NCBI GenBank assembly: GCA_002343395.1
Contig: DDSN01000121.1
Location: 1,393 to 63,675, forward strand
Direction of reading: 5' to 3'
DNA: 62,283 bases
From: Hyphomonadaceae bacterium UBA2389
GTDB lineage: Bacteria; Pseudomonadota; Alphaproteobacteria; Caulobacterales; Aquidulcibacteraceae
A model generated the notes under the pieces. The model was not told the origin of the DNA and did not search any database. It saw only the letters and a list, made by a program, of their open reading frames with translations. Below, piece after piece: positions 8,314 to 17,039 of this stretch. Within the stretch, counting starts at the first letter, position 1. Every line of letters starts with the position of its first letter. A program made the translations under genes and the position numbers.

Positions 8314-8943
8314 TTGACCGTTTTGCCGAGACCTGACGATCGCGTGATGTGGACGCTTGGTGAACTCGGTCTCGCATACGATCGCATCGATGTGGGCGGG
8401 CCGTTTGGCGGCCTTGATGACGGAAGCTACCGAGCGATGAATCCGCCCGGGCGCATTCCCACCCTTATCGCGCCCTCAGGAGCGGCGCTTTGGGAGTCGA
8501 AAGCCATCATTCGCTATCTCGCGTCGGCGCACGGAAGCGAGGAGCTTTATCCGCGCGATCTGGTTCTGCGCGCCCACGCGGAGGCGTGGATGGATTGGGC
8601 GGACGCATTCGCTTCGGCGGTGGGAAGGATTCGCGCAGCCTATCGCTCAGCGGAGGCTTCCCTTGAAGGCGCACGTCTCGCGTGTGACCGCGAAGCAGGG
8701 ATCCTTGGCGTCCTCGAGGCGCGGCTCCTGTCAGCGCCATACCTGACAGGAAGCGTGCTCAGCGTCGCCGATCTCGCGATGGGCGTCTGGGGTCACCGCT
8801 TGATGCGCTGCCCGATCGAATTGGGGCTTACGAGGTTCGCCGGCATTGAAAGCTGGTGGCGGAGGCTCTGCGAACGACCGGCGTTTCGTGAGCATGTGTC
8901 GAGCGTCGTTTCGGCTCGCCCGCAGCATATTGGAACGCCTTAG
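8314..8943 (+). CDS. glutathione S-transferase-like protein with shortened N-terminus
   Basis: Two-domain GST fold protein, presumably cytoplasmic. After the start the sequence runs RVMWTLGELGLAYDRIDVGGPFGG, then NPPGRIPTLI (cis-Pro loop) and WESKAIIRYLA (glutathione gamma-Glu site). A helical C-terminal domain follows, with YLTGSVLSVADLAMGVW. An in-frame stop at 8302 forces a start at TTG 8314 (after GGAGG) or later. Compared with normal members, the segment holding the catalytic Ser and the N-V-x-K turn is about four residues short (RPDDRVMW). It may therefore be catalytically altered or a recent deletion allele. Its end is 17 bases from a convergent gene. Confidence 0.75.
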   Translation: MTVLPRPDDRVMWTLGELGLAYDRIDVGGPFGGLDDGSYRAMNPPGRIPTLIAPSGAALWESKAIIRYLASAHGSEELYPRDLVLRAHAEAWMDWADAFASAVGRIRAAYRSAEASLEGARLACDREAGILGVLEARLLSAPYLTGSVLSVADLAMGVWGHRLMRCPIELGLTRFAGIESWWRRLCERPAFREHVSSVVSARPQHIGTP

Positions 8944-8960
8944 TCGGGCGCTTTCTCGCT

Positions 8961-9707
8961 CTATGAGTCGAATGGCGCGCTTTCGATCATGGCGGCGAAG
9001 CCGAGTTTCATCAGCAATGCAGCCCGGGTATCCGGAGCGGCGGCGCGCTCGCGTTCCATTGCCGCCCGCATTGTGCGCTTGAACCCGTTGCGCGGGTAGG
9101 CGGCGAGAACGCGGGCGCGATCGTCGGGGTGGAGCGCCGTCAGACCCGCGCCCACCACATCGAGCGCGGCGCCCGCATTCAGAAGATGCGCTTCCGCGCC
9201 TGCGCTTAGGGGCACGGCCGGATTAAGATGAAGCGCGATGGCGTCGCAGATCAGATCGCATTGGTCCGCAGAGACAGCTTGGCGTCGCAGAAATTTCCGC
9301 GCGCCCTCGGCGCCAGCGCATGCGAAGCAAGTGCAGGAAAAGCCATCACGGCGCTCGGTTCGTCCGAGTTCAACGTCATGCAGAAGCGCCGCCACAGCGA
9401 GCGCCTCTCGATCGAAGCGAAGGGTCTTGGCCTCAGCCAGCAGCACACCCCAAGCGTAGCAACGCACAGAGTGGTTGAAGATCGCCGGAGCGCACTCAGA
9501 TTCGCAGTGGGCAAGCGCGTCGCGCGTGAGTGCGGTGTCGGGCAGCGCGATGCTTGTTTCAGCAAAGGATACGACCACATCGCCGCGACGCGCGAAACGC
9601 GCTGCAAGGCGCCGGCTGGCGAGCGCGAGGATCATCCCCGCCCGTTCGATCGCGGTCAGTCTCCCGCCGCGTTGGGCGCCCCAGCGCGTTGTTCCGACGG
9701 TGCTCAT
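8961..9707 (-). CDS. HD-domain protein (cyanamide hydratase-like phosphohydrolase family)
   Basis: A 248-residue predicted metal-dependent hydrolase. The HD signature is visible: IFNHSVRCYAWG near residue 75 and, about 30 residues later, ALLHDVELG with the paired His-Asp. DAIALHLNP supplies a further His. This pattern resembles the family containing fungal cyanamide hydratases and many bacterial proteins of unknown substrate. The ATG at 9707 overlaps the stop of the upstream MAPEG gene by four bases (ATGA) with GGAG upstream, so the two form an operon. The substrate is unknown. Confidence 0.75.
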   Translation of the reverse strand: MSTVGTTRWGAQRGGRLTAIERAGMILALASRRLAARFARRGDVVVSFAETSIALPDTALTRDALAHCESECAPAIFNHSVRCYAWGVLLAEAKTLRFDREALAVAALLHDVELGRTERRDGFSCTCFACAGAEGARKFLRRQAVSADQCDLICDAIALHLNPAVPLSAGAEAHLLNAGAALDVVGAGLTALHPDDRARVLAAYPRNGFKRTMRAAMERERAAAPDTRAALLMKLGFAAMIESAPFDS

Positions 9708-10156
9708 GTGAAGGAACTCCGCGCGGCCGCCAACGTCGCGCCCGCGAGAGTTAAGCTCGCGAGCACGCCTGCGATCCAGGCGAGCGTGCGCAATGGCTGC
9801 AATGCGGCGATCTGAGCCCATGCGTGGATAGCGCGCGCGAACACGAACGCTATGCTTGTCGCGCCCAACACAAGGTGAGGCGCGCCGACGAGAACCGCGG
9901 CCGCCGCCAAGGCCAAGAAGAATGGGCCGTTCTCGGTTTCGTTGCGCCAAGCATCGCCCGCACGCAGCGCCAAAGCGGGCTCGGGCGCAGGCATACGGCG
10001 CATCATCGCGGCGTCCTCGGGGCGTTCAAAGGCGCGACCGCGGACCCGCGCGCGCACCTGGACGTAGGAGACGATGAGCCCTTTGACCCAGAGCGCGGCA
10101 GCGAGCGTGGCGAAAATAGCGGCGGAGCGGGGATCGATGGGGGTGTCAGCGTTCAT
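9704..10156 (-). CDS. MAPEG-family integral membrane protein
   Basis: A 150-residue, four-helix membrane protein resembling the MAPEG family (glutathione-dependent eicosanoid enzymes and bacterial relatives). Features are an N-terminal membrane helix (about 12-32) and a basic loop RARVRGRAFERPED. DAWRNETENGPFFLALAAAAVL follows, with the conserved Asn-Glu-x-x-x-x-F pattern, then two further helices. The start ATG 10156 is preferred over an upstream in-frame ATG because residues before it look non-coding. It is the first gene of a two-gene operon with the HD protein and divergent from the GlxA-type regulator. Confidence 0.8.
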   Translation of the reverse strand: MNADTPIDPRSAAIFATLAAALWVKGLIVSYVQVRARVRGRAFERPEDAAMMRRMPAPEPALALRAGDAWRNETENGPFFLALAAAAVLVGAPHLVLGATSIAFVFARAIHAWAQIAALQPLRTLAWIAGVLASLTLAGATLAAARSSFT

Positions 10157-10191
10157 GCCAAAATCTTGGCACGGCGCGCTAGGCGAAAACG

Positions 10192-11208
10192 ATGGCGAGA
10201 ACGACATATTATAGGGCATTATCGCCAGCCATGGGTGCGCAGCGTGTCGAGATACTCCTCTATGCCGATTGTCTCGGCAGCGAAGCCTTCGCGGTGCACG
10301 ATGCGCTGGCGCTGGCCAATCAGTTGGGTCCGCGATCGCGCTTTGACGTGCGCCTTGTTTCGATCGGGGGGCGTTTGGTGCGCTCTGGCGGCATCGCGCT
10401 CACGCCCGATCGCGCGAGTTCAAAGCCCCACCTCTTGATTGTGCCCGGCATGATGGCGGCGGGAAGCGCCGACATTATCGCACGGACCGAGCGGCTCGCC
10501 GACGAGCGCATCCATATCGGTCGCGCGCGACGAGGCGGGGCGCGGATTGGCGCGATCTGCGTGGGCGCCTTTTTGGTCGCAGCGGCGAACGTGTGTGATG
10601 GGAGACGCGTGACTACCGCTTGGCCGATGGCGGACGCACTGCAGCGCTGGCGCGGCGACCTGCGGGTGGAGCGCGAACACATGGTTCTGAAGGATGGTCC
10701 GTTTATTACCACCGGCGCCATGAGCGCCGCCTATGATTTGGCGCTCGTGTTGGTGGAGGAGGCGAACGGCGTGGACGCCGCGCTTCGGCTTCGGAAATTG
10801 CTGGCGCTAGACGGCGACCGCACTGATCAGCGCCGTTATGAGGGCGCGCGCGCGGGCGCCCGTCAAAGCGATCCGTTGGTTGAACGGGCGCAGTTCGCGC
10901 TGCAGCGAACGCTCGCCCAGGGGTTCGATCTCGAGGCCCTGGCGCATGAGTGCGGCGCTTCGGCGCGCACGTTGCTGCGGCGGTTCAAAGCGGTCACCGG
11001 CGAGACGCCTTTGGAGTACCGTCACCGTCTTGTGACTGAGGCTGTAAAGACACTGCTTGAAACCACGACTTTGCCGCTCAGCCACATCCCCGCGCGCGTG
11101 GGGTACGCGGACGAGGTGTCGTTGCGCCGCCTTTTTCGCGCTCACACGGCCATGACCTTCAAAGAGTATCGACGCCGTTTCGGCGTTCTGCCCGCGCATC
11201 GCGGCTGA
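10192..11208 (+). CDS. GlxA-family AraC-type regulator with DJ-1/PfpI domain
   Basis: Transcription factor of up to 338 residues. The N-terminal half is a DJ-1/PfpI-like ligand domain (VEILLYADCLGSEAFAVHDAL; IGAICVGAFLVAAANVCDGRRVTTAW, the loop that carries the Cys-containing nucleophile-elbow-like region). The C-terminal half has two AraC helix-turn-helix units (LAHECGASARTLLRRFKAVTGETPLEY and IPARVGYADEVSLRRLFRAHTAMTFKEYRRRF). An ATG at 10231 is an alternative start. Divergent orientation suggests it controls the MAPEG-HD operon. The ligand is unknown. Confidence 0.88.
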   Translation: MARTTYYRALSPAMGAQRVEILLYADCLGSEAFAVHDALALANQLGPRSRFDVRLVSIGGRLVRSGGIALTPDRASSKPHLLIVPGMMAAGSADIIARTERLADERIHIGRARRGGARIGAICVGAFLVAAANVCDGRRVTTAWPMADALQRWRGDLRVEREHMVLKDGPFITTGAMSAAYDLALVLVEEANGVDAALRLRKLLALDGDRTDQRRYEGARAGARQSDPLVERAQFALQRTLAQGFDLEALAHECGASARTLLRRFKAVTGETPLEYRHRLVTEAVKTLLETTTLPLSHIPARVGYADEVSLRRLFRAHTAMTFKEYRRRFGVLPAHRG

Positions 11209-11412
11209 CGTTGGGCGGCGGAACGCCCAGCAGGCATCCCAATGGCGGATAGTGGCCGCGCGGATACGTGTCGCTGGCACTGCACTTCACGCCAACATGA
11301 GCGAACATGAGCGAAATTGACAATCGGTGAGGGGTTTTGCTAAGAAAGAATGAGCGACCTTGCGGGGAATTGCGGGTCGAAAAACGAGAATCGGTCGAGG
11401 GAGGGCCAAGCA

Positions 11413-14286
11413 ATGAAAAAATCAGCCCAGGCGCAGAATGTCCGCGTGCTGCTGATGGCGGGCGTGGCGCAACTGGCGGCGTTTACTGGCGCCGCAGCAG
11501 CGCAAACCGCCAATGAAGCAGAGAGCGAGGCTGGTGATGAGATCGTCGTCACCGGTTCGCGGATCAGGAATCCAGGCTACCAGGCGCCTACCCCGGTCAC
11601 GGCCGTTGACGCGCAGCAATTGCTGGCGATTACGCCATCGACGATTGCTGACGGGCTTAGAGAATTGCCAGCGCTGAGCGGTCAGTCGATCCAAGCGGGG
11701 CGCCACTATTGTTGCGCGGCAGGCACCGCCGCAGCAGGCGCCTTCCTTGAATTGCGCCAGTTAGGCCCGAACCGGACCCTCGTGCTTTTGAACGGCAATC
11801 GGATTGCCGCATCCACCTCCAGCGGCTTGGTCGACGCGAATGTCTTGCCAGAGCTTCTATTGGATCGCGTTGATGTCGTGACCGGCGGCGCATCGGCCGC
11901 GTATGGCTCCGACGCCGTCGCGGGCGTCGTCAACTACATCACCGACGATGAATTCGGCGGCCTTCGCGCTAATCTGCAGTACGGCATTTCGAGATACAGC
12001 GACGATCAGCAGATCAAGGCGGGCGTGGCGGGCGGCATGTCTCTGCTCGACGGGCGAGGACACTTGATTTTGAGCTTCGAGCACTTCGAGGCCGATGGCG
12101 TTGCAAATCTGCTCGAACGCCCGCAAAGCGCGCAGCTTTGGGCGCTGGCAGGCTCGGGCACGCTCGCGTCACCGTATTACAATGTCGCCGACACCCGCTT
12201 TTACACCGGCACCACCGGCGGCCTGATCGTCAGCTCCAATGGATTGCCGTTCAATTTCGGATCGGCGCCGCTGGCTGGCACGCAATTTTTGCCGGGAGGG
12301 GGCTACGGGCCGGCGAATTTGGGAACCGCGCTGCCGCCTGGCGCGCCAAACGCCGTTGGTGGCGACGGCTATTCGCCCAGCGGCGCCATGCAGCCGTTGG
12401 GTGAATCGGAAACCAACCGCGTATTTGCGCGCCTGGACTACGATTTCGCGCCAAACGTGAGCGGCTATGTTCAGGCGACCGGCGCGCTCAACAATGCGCG
12501 CAACCAATACGGATGGCCGGCGTTCAGCGCTAATAGCGGCACGTTGCTCGAAATCTTCAGCGGCAATCCGTTCATCCCGGCCGGTTTGCAGGCCACGATG
12601 ACCAGCAACGGCTACGCGTCTTTCTTCATGCAGCGGTCCAATCGCGAGGGCGGCGCCTCATACAACACGACCGACACGACTTACTATGACGTGTCGGCGG
12701 GTTTGGCGGGGCAACTCGCTGGCGATTGGACGTGGGACGTCCATGTCAGTCATGGCCAAACCGAGCAGGAGGGCGCCGAACACAACGCTGTCAACGTCGC
12801 GCGTTTGCACGCGGCTGTCGACGCTGTGGACAATGGAAGCGGAACCACGGTCTGCCGCGTCACGCTGACCAATCCTGGCAGCATTTACGATGGGTGCGTA
12901 CCGATCAACCTGTTTGGTTTTGGCGCGCCGTCGCAGGCCGCGCTCGACTACATCACGGGAACCAACGAAAACACAACGACAAGCGCCGAGACGGTTTTTG
13001 CATTCAATTCTCAGGGCACGTTGTTCGAACTCCCGGCTGGTCCGGTATCGGTCGCGGCAGGCGTCGAGTGGCGCACGCGCGAGCTTTCGGGAACCTCGAA
13101 TGACGTGGCGACATCGCAGATCGTGCCAGGCACCATTCGCGGCAGGGCGATGAACGTCACGCTGTGTCCGACGGTGACGTCCTGCCGCTACGGCGGCTGG
13201 ATCCAGGGCAATGTCGGCGCGCAGGAAGAAGTCAGCGACACCGTGCAAGAATTCTATGTCGAGACGATCGCGCCGATCGTCGCCGACCTCGAATTCAACG
13301 GGGCGCTCAGGTATACGGATTACAGCAACAGCGGCGGCGTCAACACATGGAAGCTCGGCCTCACCTATGAGCCGATTTCCGACATCCGCTTCCGCTTGTC
13401 GCGCTCGCGAGACATTCGCGCGCCAAATCTGTTCGAGCTGTTCGCCAGCCCATCGACGGGGTTCGCGGCGTTCACTGTCAATCCTTTCACAGGCAATCAG
13501 ATCCCGACTATCCCGACGATCACCGTCGGCAATCCCGATCTCCGGCCCGAGATCGGCGATACATGGACCGTGGGGGCCGTGTTCCGGCCGTCTTTCCTGC
13601 CGGGTCTCAGCGCGTCGATAGACTATTATGACATCGAACTGACCGACGGCATCGTGACCGGCCGCACGGTGGCGCAGGTGCTCACGGATTGCTTCAATGG
13701 CGACGCCACCGCTTGCGCGCAGATATCGGGTGATCCTTCCACTGACAACATCACTTCGGTCAGCCTGCTCAAAACCAATGCGAGCGTCCAGAACCGGTCG
13801 GGCGTCGACTTCGATGTTACCTACACGCGGCCGGTTGGAAGCGGCGATCTCTCGCTGCGTTTGCTCGCGGGCTATATTGACGAAGCGAACTCCGTGTCGG
13901 GCAGCGTGGTCACGCAATACGTGAACCGTTCAACGCCGGGGATGCCCGAATGGCGCGGTCAGCTCGCGGCGACGTATGCGCAAGGTCCGTTCAGCTTCAC
14001 GCTGCAGGAGCGCTACATCGGCTCAATGTTGAAAGTCGGCCCGTCCGGCGGCGGCGTGTTCGCCGATCCGACGCTGGATGAGGTGTTCTATACCAACATC
14101 CATGCCGCCTACGATTTCGAAACGCGCGGCGGAACCATGCAAGTCTACGGCACCATCAACAACCTGTTCGATCAGGAACCGCCCCTGCTGCCGACGACTC
14201 TGGCGGGCGTTGGTTATCCAACGGTGCCGGGCTTGTATGATCTCGACGGGCGATACTTCACGATCGGACTCCGCGCCGAGTGGTAG
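11413..14286 (+). CDS. TonB-dependent outer-membrane receptor (rhamnose/rhamnoside locus)
   Basis: A 957-residue energised outer-membrane importer, presumably for rhamnose-containing oligosaccharides or glycosides given its neighbours. The start ATG 11413 follows GGGAGGG. A signal peptide ends near AAAAQT (about residue 31), followed by the TonB-box region DEIVVTGSRI. The plug has LGPNRTLVLLNGNRI and VDVVTGGASAAYGSDAVAGVVNYIT. The barrel ends in an aromatic residue (LRAEW). An odd CysCys pair in the plug (GRHYCCAAG) is noted. The upstream gap carries a tandem 10-mer at 11295-11314 and an A-tract motif at 11377-11387. Confidence 0.93.
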   Translation: MKKSAQAQNVRVLLMAGVAQLAAFTGAAAAQTANEAESEAGDEIVVTGSRIRNPGYQAPTPVTAVDAQQLLAITPSTIADGLRELPALSGQSIQAGRHYCCAAGTAAAGAFLELRQLGPNRTLVLLNGNRIAASTSSGLVDANVLPELLLDRVDVVTGGASAAYGSDAVAGVVNYITDDEFGGLRANLQYGISRYSDDQQIKAGVAGGMSLLDGRGHLILSFEHFEADGVANLLERPQSAQLWALAGSGTLASPYYNVADTRFYTGTTGGLIVSSNGLPFNFGSAPLAGTQFLPGGGYGPANLGTALPPGAPNAVGGDGYSPSGAMQPLGESETNRVFARLDYDFAPNVSGYVQATGALNNARNQYGWPAFSANSGTLLEIFSGNPFIPAGLQATMTSNGYASFFMQRSNREGGASYNTTDTTYYDVSAGLAGQLAGDWTWDVHVSHGQTEQEGAEHNAVNVARLHAAVDAVDNGSGTTVCRVTLTNPGSIYDGCVPINLFGFGAPSQAALDYITGTNENTTTSAETVFAFNSQGTLFELPAGPVSVAAGVEWRTRELSGTSNDVATSQIVPGTIRGRAMNVTLCPTVTSCRYGGWIQGNVGAQEEVSDTVQEFYVETIAPIVADLEFNGALRYTDYSNSGGVNTWKLGLTYEPISDIRFRLSRSRDIRAPNLFELFASPSTGFAAFTVNPFTGNQIPTIPTITVGNPDLRPEIGDTWTVGAVFRPSFLPGLSASIDYYDIELTDGIVTGRTVAQVLTDCFNGDATACAQISGDPSTDNITSVSLLKTNASVQNRSGVDFDVTYTRPVGSGDLSLRLLAGYIDEANSVSGSVVTQYVNRSTPGMPEWRGQLAATYAQGPFSFTLQERYIGSMLKVGPSGGGVFADPTLDEVFYTNIHAAYDFETRGGTMQVYGTINNLFDQEPPLLPTTLAGVGYPTVPGLYDLDGRYFTIGLRAEW

Positions 14287-14327
14287 TTTGATGGTGGCTC
14301 CCTAAGGGGCTGGGGGAGTTCCTCCCT

Positions 14328-14355
14328 AGGGCGCGCTGGGTGACCGGCGCGCCCT
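14328..14355. terminator. GC-rich hairpin after the TonB receptor gene
   Basis: Perfect 9-bp stem AGGGCGCGC (14328-14336) / GCGCGCCCT (14347-14355) with a 10-base loop, lying between the convergent TonB receptor and RidA genes. There is no T-run on either strand, so it is a candidate RNA-end or stability hairpin rather than a strong intrinsic terminator. Confidence 0.45.
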
Positions 14356-14389
14356 AAACGTTATGTGTGATTGAGCGAGACGTGGCGCG

Positions 14390-14833
14390 TTAACGCCGGA
14401 CGGCGATCGCTTCGATCTCGATGAGAATGTTGGGCGTTCCCCAGTCCGCGCCGGGGACTGTCGTACGCGCAGGGCGATGGGCGCCGAAAAATTCCGCGTA
14501 GACGGCGTTCATGCCGCGCATGTCGGCGGGGTCGCGCAGGAACACAGTTGTTTTGACGACATCCTCGCGCGAGAGGCCTTGGGAGACGAGCATTGCGTCA
14601 AGATTGGAGAGCGCCTGCCGGCTCTGATCCTGGATGTTCGCCGCGCTGAATTGTCCGCTCGTTGGGTCGACCGCGATGACGCCTGAAACAAACACAAGCC
14701 CGCCTGCCTCAGCGACCTGAGAATAGGGACCGAGGGGCTCGCTCGTGGGGTTGGAGAAAACCGGCGCGGCGGATGCGCAGCCGGCCACCGCCAAAGAGAG
14801 CGAAAGTGCGCGAAACGCTGGCGAAAACCGCAT
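14390..14833 (-). CDS. exported RidA-family lipoprotein
   Basis: RidA proteins hydrolyse reactive enamines/imines to ketones. This 147-residue member has the canonical core: GPYSQVAEAGGLVFVSG near residue 38, PARTTV with the catalytic Arg, and IEIEAIAV near the end. Unusually, it starts with a signal peptide ending in a lipobox (SLAVAGCAS), so it should sit in the periplasm or on a membrane; canonical RidA is cytosolic. The ATG at 14833 has GAGG upstream. It is divergent from the rhamnulose aldolase fusion. A GATC-N6-GATC motif lies in the shared promoter. Confidence 0.85.
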   Translation of the reverse strand: MRFSPAFRALSLSLAVAGCASAAPVFSNPTSEPLGPYSQVAEAGGLVFVSGVIAVDPTSGQFSAANIQDQSRQALSNLDAMLVSQGLSREDVVKTTVFLRDPADMRGMNAVYAEFFGAHRPARTTVPGADWGTPNILIEIEAIAVRR

Positions 14834-14844
14834 GAAACCTCTTT

Positions 14845-14858
14845 GATCGAAAAAGATC
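14845..14858. promoter_or_regulatory. GATC-N6-GATC A-tract motif, candidate regulator site
   Basis: GATCGAAAAAGATC lies between the divergent RidA and aldolase-fusion genes. A similar GATCAAAAACGATC occurs upstream of the second TonB receptor (32212-32225), and a weaker TCGAAAAACGA lies upstream of the first (11377-11387). DeoR-family repressors often bind repeated TTTCG-like elements, so the local DeoR protein is one candidate binder. This rests on by-eye similarity of only two or three sites. Confidence 0.3.
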
Positions 14859-14934
14859 GTAATTGCTCCAAACATGATTGTCTATGACTGAGCGGAAGGT
14901 TATCCTGTCCTCACAGACTTCGGAGTTTCTCCTG

Positions 14935-17025
14935 ATGGACGGTGGCGCACTAGGCAACAGAGCGGCCCGATTCCGCGCGCCCGAAATGAAATGGGATTCG
15001 ATGTTCGTCGAAACCCTTTCCGAAATCGAGGTGCTCGTCCATCGATCACGGTTGCTCGGCGCTGATCTCGCGGTGACGAATTATGGCGGCGGCAACACAT
15101 CGGCGAAGCTTAGCGCGAAGGACCCGCTGACTGGAGCGGATACGCGAGTCTTGTGGGTTAAAGGATCGGGCGGAGATCTCGGCACGATCGAAGCTGGCGG
15201 TTTCGCTGTTCTCAGCCTCGATAAGCTCATGGCGGCGGATCAACTGTATGAAGGCGCTGAGCGTGAGGATGCGATGGTGGCGTTGTTGCCCCACTGCGCT
15301 TTCAATCTCAGCACGCGGGCGGCTTCAATCGATACGCCTTTGCACGCGCTGTTGCCATTCGCGCATATTGACCATGTCCATCCGGACTCCGTGACGGCGC
15401 TTGCCGCCGCCGCCGACGGGGAGCGTTTGACGAAGGATGTGTTTAGCGGCCGTATCGGATGGCTCCCGTGGCGGCGGCCGGGGTGGGAACTGGCGCGCCA
15501 ATTGAAGGCGGCCGTCGCTGCCCATCCCGAGTGGAAAGGTGTGATCCTACAAAACCATGGGCTCGTGACCTGGGGCGACACCGCCGCTGAGTGTTACGGC
15601 GCCACGATCGACACGATCCGGACGGCGGCGGAGTTCCTCAATATTCGTGTGGAGGCGGGGAAAGCGTTCGGGGGGCAGAAAGTCAGCCCGTTGCCGCGCG
15701 ACGCGCGCGCGCATCAAGCGAGCGTCGTCATTTCAAGACTGAGGCCGCTGCTCTCCGCCTCGAAGGCGGCGCACTACGTTGACACTCAGGAGGTGCTCGA
15801 ATTCGTATGCGGTGAGAATCTATCACGCCTGGCGCACATCGGAACGTCCTGCCCGGACCACTTTCTGCGCACCAAGATCAGGCCACTGGTGCTGTCGGCG
15901 CAAGCAGACGCGGCGGAGATGGCGCAGGCGCTTGCGGATTATCGTCAAGACTACGAGCGCTATTATCAATCCTGCAAGCGCGCCAACAGTCCAAGCATGC
16001 GCGATCCAGACCCGGTTCTGATCGTGCTGCCAGGCGTTGGGCTTGTGTCGTTCGCTCGCGACAAGACGACGGCGCGGATCGCGAGCGAGTTCTTTCAAAA
16101 CGCTATTAACGTCATGCGCGGCGCCGAGGCGGTGTCGCGGTATCAAGGCCTGTCTGACCAGGAAGCGTTCGACATCGAGTATTGGCTGCTCGAAGAAGCG
16201 AAACTTCAACGCATGCCCGCGCCGAAGCCGTTGCAGGGCAAGATCGCGGTGATTACCGGCGGCGCTGGCGGCATCGGCCGCGCAATCGCGCGCAGGCTCA
16301 TCGACGACGGCGCTTGTGTGTTCTTACTCGACCGCTCCGATGGGGCGTTAGCGGAGGCGACCGGCGCTCTGGCCTTGAGCGCTGGGGCGGACAGAGTGGC
16401 TGGCGCGCTCGCCGATGTCACCCACGAACAGAGCATGCTGGATGCATTCCGCGAGTGCGTGCTTGCGTTCGGCGGCGTTGACATTCTGGTGGCGAACGCG
16501 GGGTTGGCGTCGTCCTCGCCGATCGATGAGACGACGCTTGAACAGTGGCGTGAAACCTACGCGGTGCTTGGGGATGGGTATTTTCTCGCCGCGCGTGAGG
16601 CGTTCAAGCTGATGAAGGCGCAAGGCGGCGGCTCGATCGTTTTCGTGGCGTCGAAGAACGCCTTGGCGGCGACGCCGGGAGCGGCCGCCTATGCATCGGC
16701 CAAAGCGGCGGAGCTGCACTTGGCGCGGTGCCTCGCGCTTGAAGGCGCCCCCCACGGCATTCGCGTCAACGCGGTCAATCCGGACGCGGTGCTGCGCGGG
16801 TCGCAAATATGGAGCGGCGCATGGCGCGCCGAGCGCGCCGCGGCGTACGGAATTGGCGAGGATCAGCTCGAAGACTATTATCGCAAACGCTCTTTGTTGC
16901 AGCAGGCGGTGTTGCCTGAAGATGTGGCTGAAGCGGTCGCCTTTTTCGCCGGCGCCGCTTCGTCGAAGTCGACGGGGAACATTCTGAATGTCGACGGCGG
17001 CAACCTGGTCGCGTTCACGAGATAG
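14935..17025 (+). CDS. bifunctional rhamnulose-1-phosphate aldolase / short-chain dehydrogenase
   Basis: A two-domain enzyme of the RhaD-aldolase/ADH type. The N-terminal class II aldolase would split L-rhamnulose 1-phosphate into dihydroxyacetone phosphate and L-lactaldehyde, and the C-terminal SDR would act on lactaldehyde with NAD(P). The aldolase half shows TNYGGGNTSAKL, HIDHVHPDS (zinc His residues) and LQNHGLVTWGD. The SDR half starts at about residue 425 with AVITGGAGGIGRAIA and has YASAKAAELHLAR with the catalytic Tyr-x-x-x-Lys. About 696 residues from ATG 14935 (GGAG nine bases upstream). ATG 14878 and ATG 14986 are alternatives. GH78 follows 14 bases downstream. Confidence 0.92.
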   Translation: MDGGALGNRAARFRAPEMKWDSMFVETLSEIEVLVHRSRLLGADLAVTNYGGGNTSAKLSAKDPLTGADTRVLWVKGSGGDLGTIEAGGFAVLSLDKLMAADQLYEGAEREDAMVALLPHCAFNLSTRAASIDTPLHALLPFAHIDHVHPDSVTALAAAADGERLTKDVFSGRIGWLPWRRPGWELARQLKAAVAAHPEWKGVILQNHGLVTWGDTAAECYGATIDTIRTAAEFLNIRVEAGKAFGGQKVSPLPRDARAHQASVVISRLRPLLSASKAAHYVDTQEVLEFVCGENLSRLAHIGTSCPDHFLRTKIRPLVLSAQADAAEMAQALADYRQDYERYYQSCKRANSPSMRDPDPVLIVLPGVGLVSFARDKTTARIASEFFQNAINVMRGAEAVSRYQGLSDQEAFDIEYWLLEEAKLQRMPAPKPLQGKIAVITGGAGGIGRAIARRLIDDGACVFLLDRSDGALAEATGALALSAGADRVAGALADVTHEQSMLDAFRECVLAFGGVDILVANAGLASSSPIDETTLEQWRETYAVLGDGYFLAAREAFKLMKAQGGGSIVFVASKNALAATPGAAAYASAKAAELHLARCLALEGAPHGIRVNAVNPDAVLRGSQIWSGAWRAERAAAYGIGEDQLEDYYRKRSLLQQAVLPEDVAEAVAFFAGAASSKSTGNILNVDGGNLVAFTR

Positions 17026-17039
17026 GGCCCGATCTGGCC

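Noticed and set aside
12658..13917. Long open frame antisense to the first TonB receptor
   Set aside because: Arg-rich shadow with no family signature; the receptor on the plus strand is complete.
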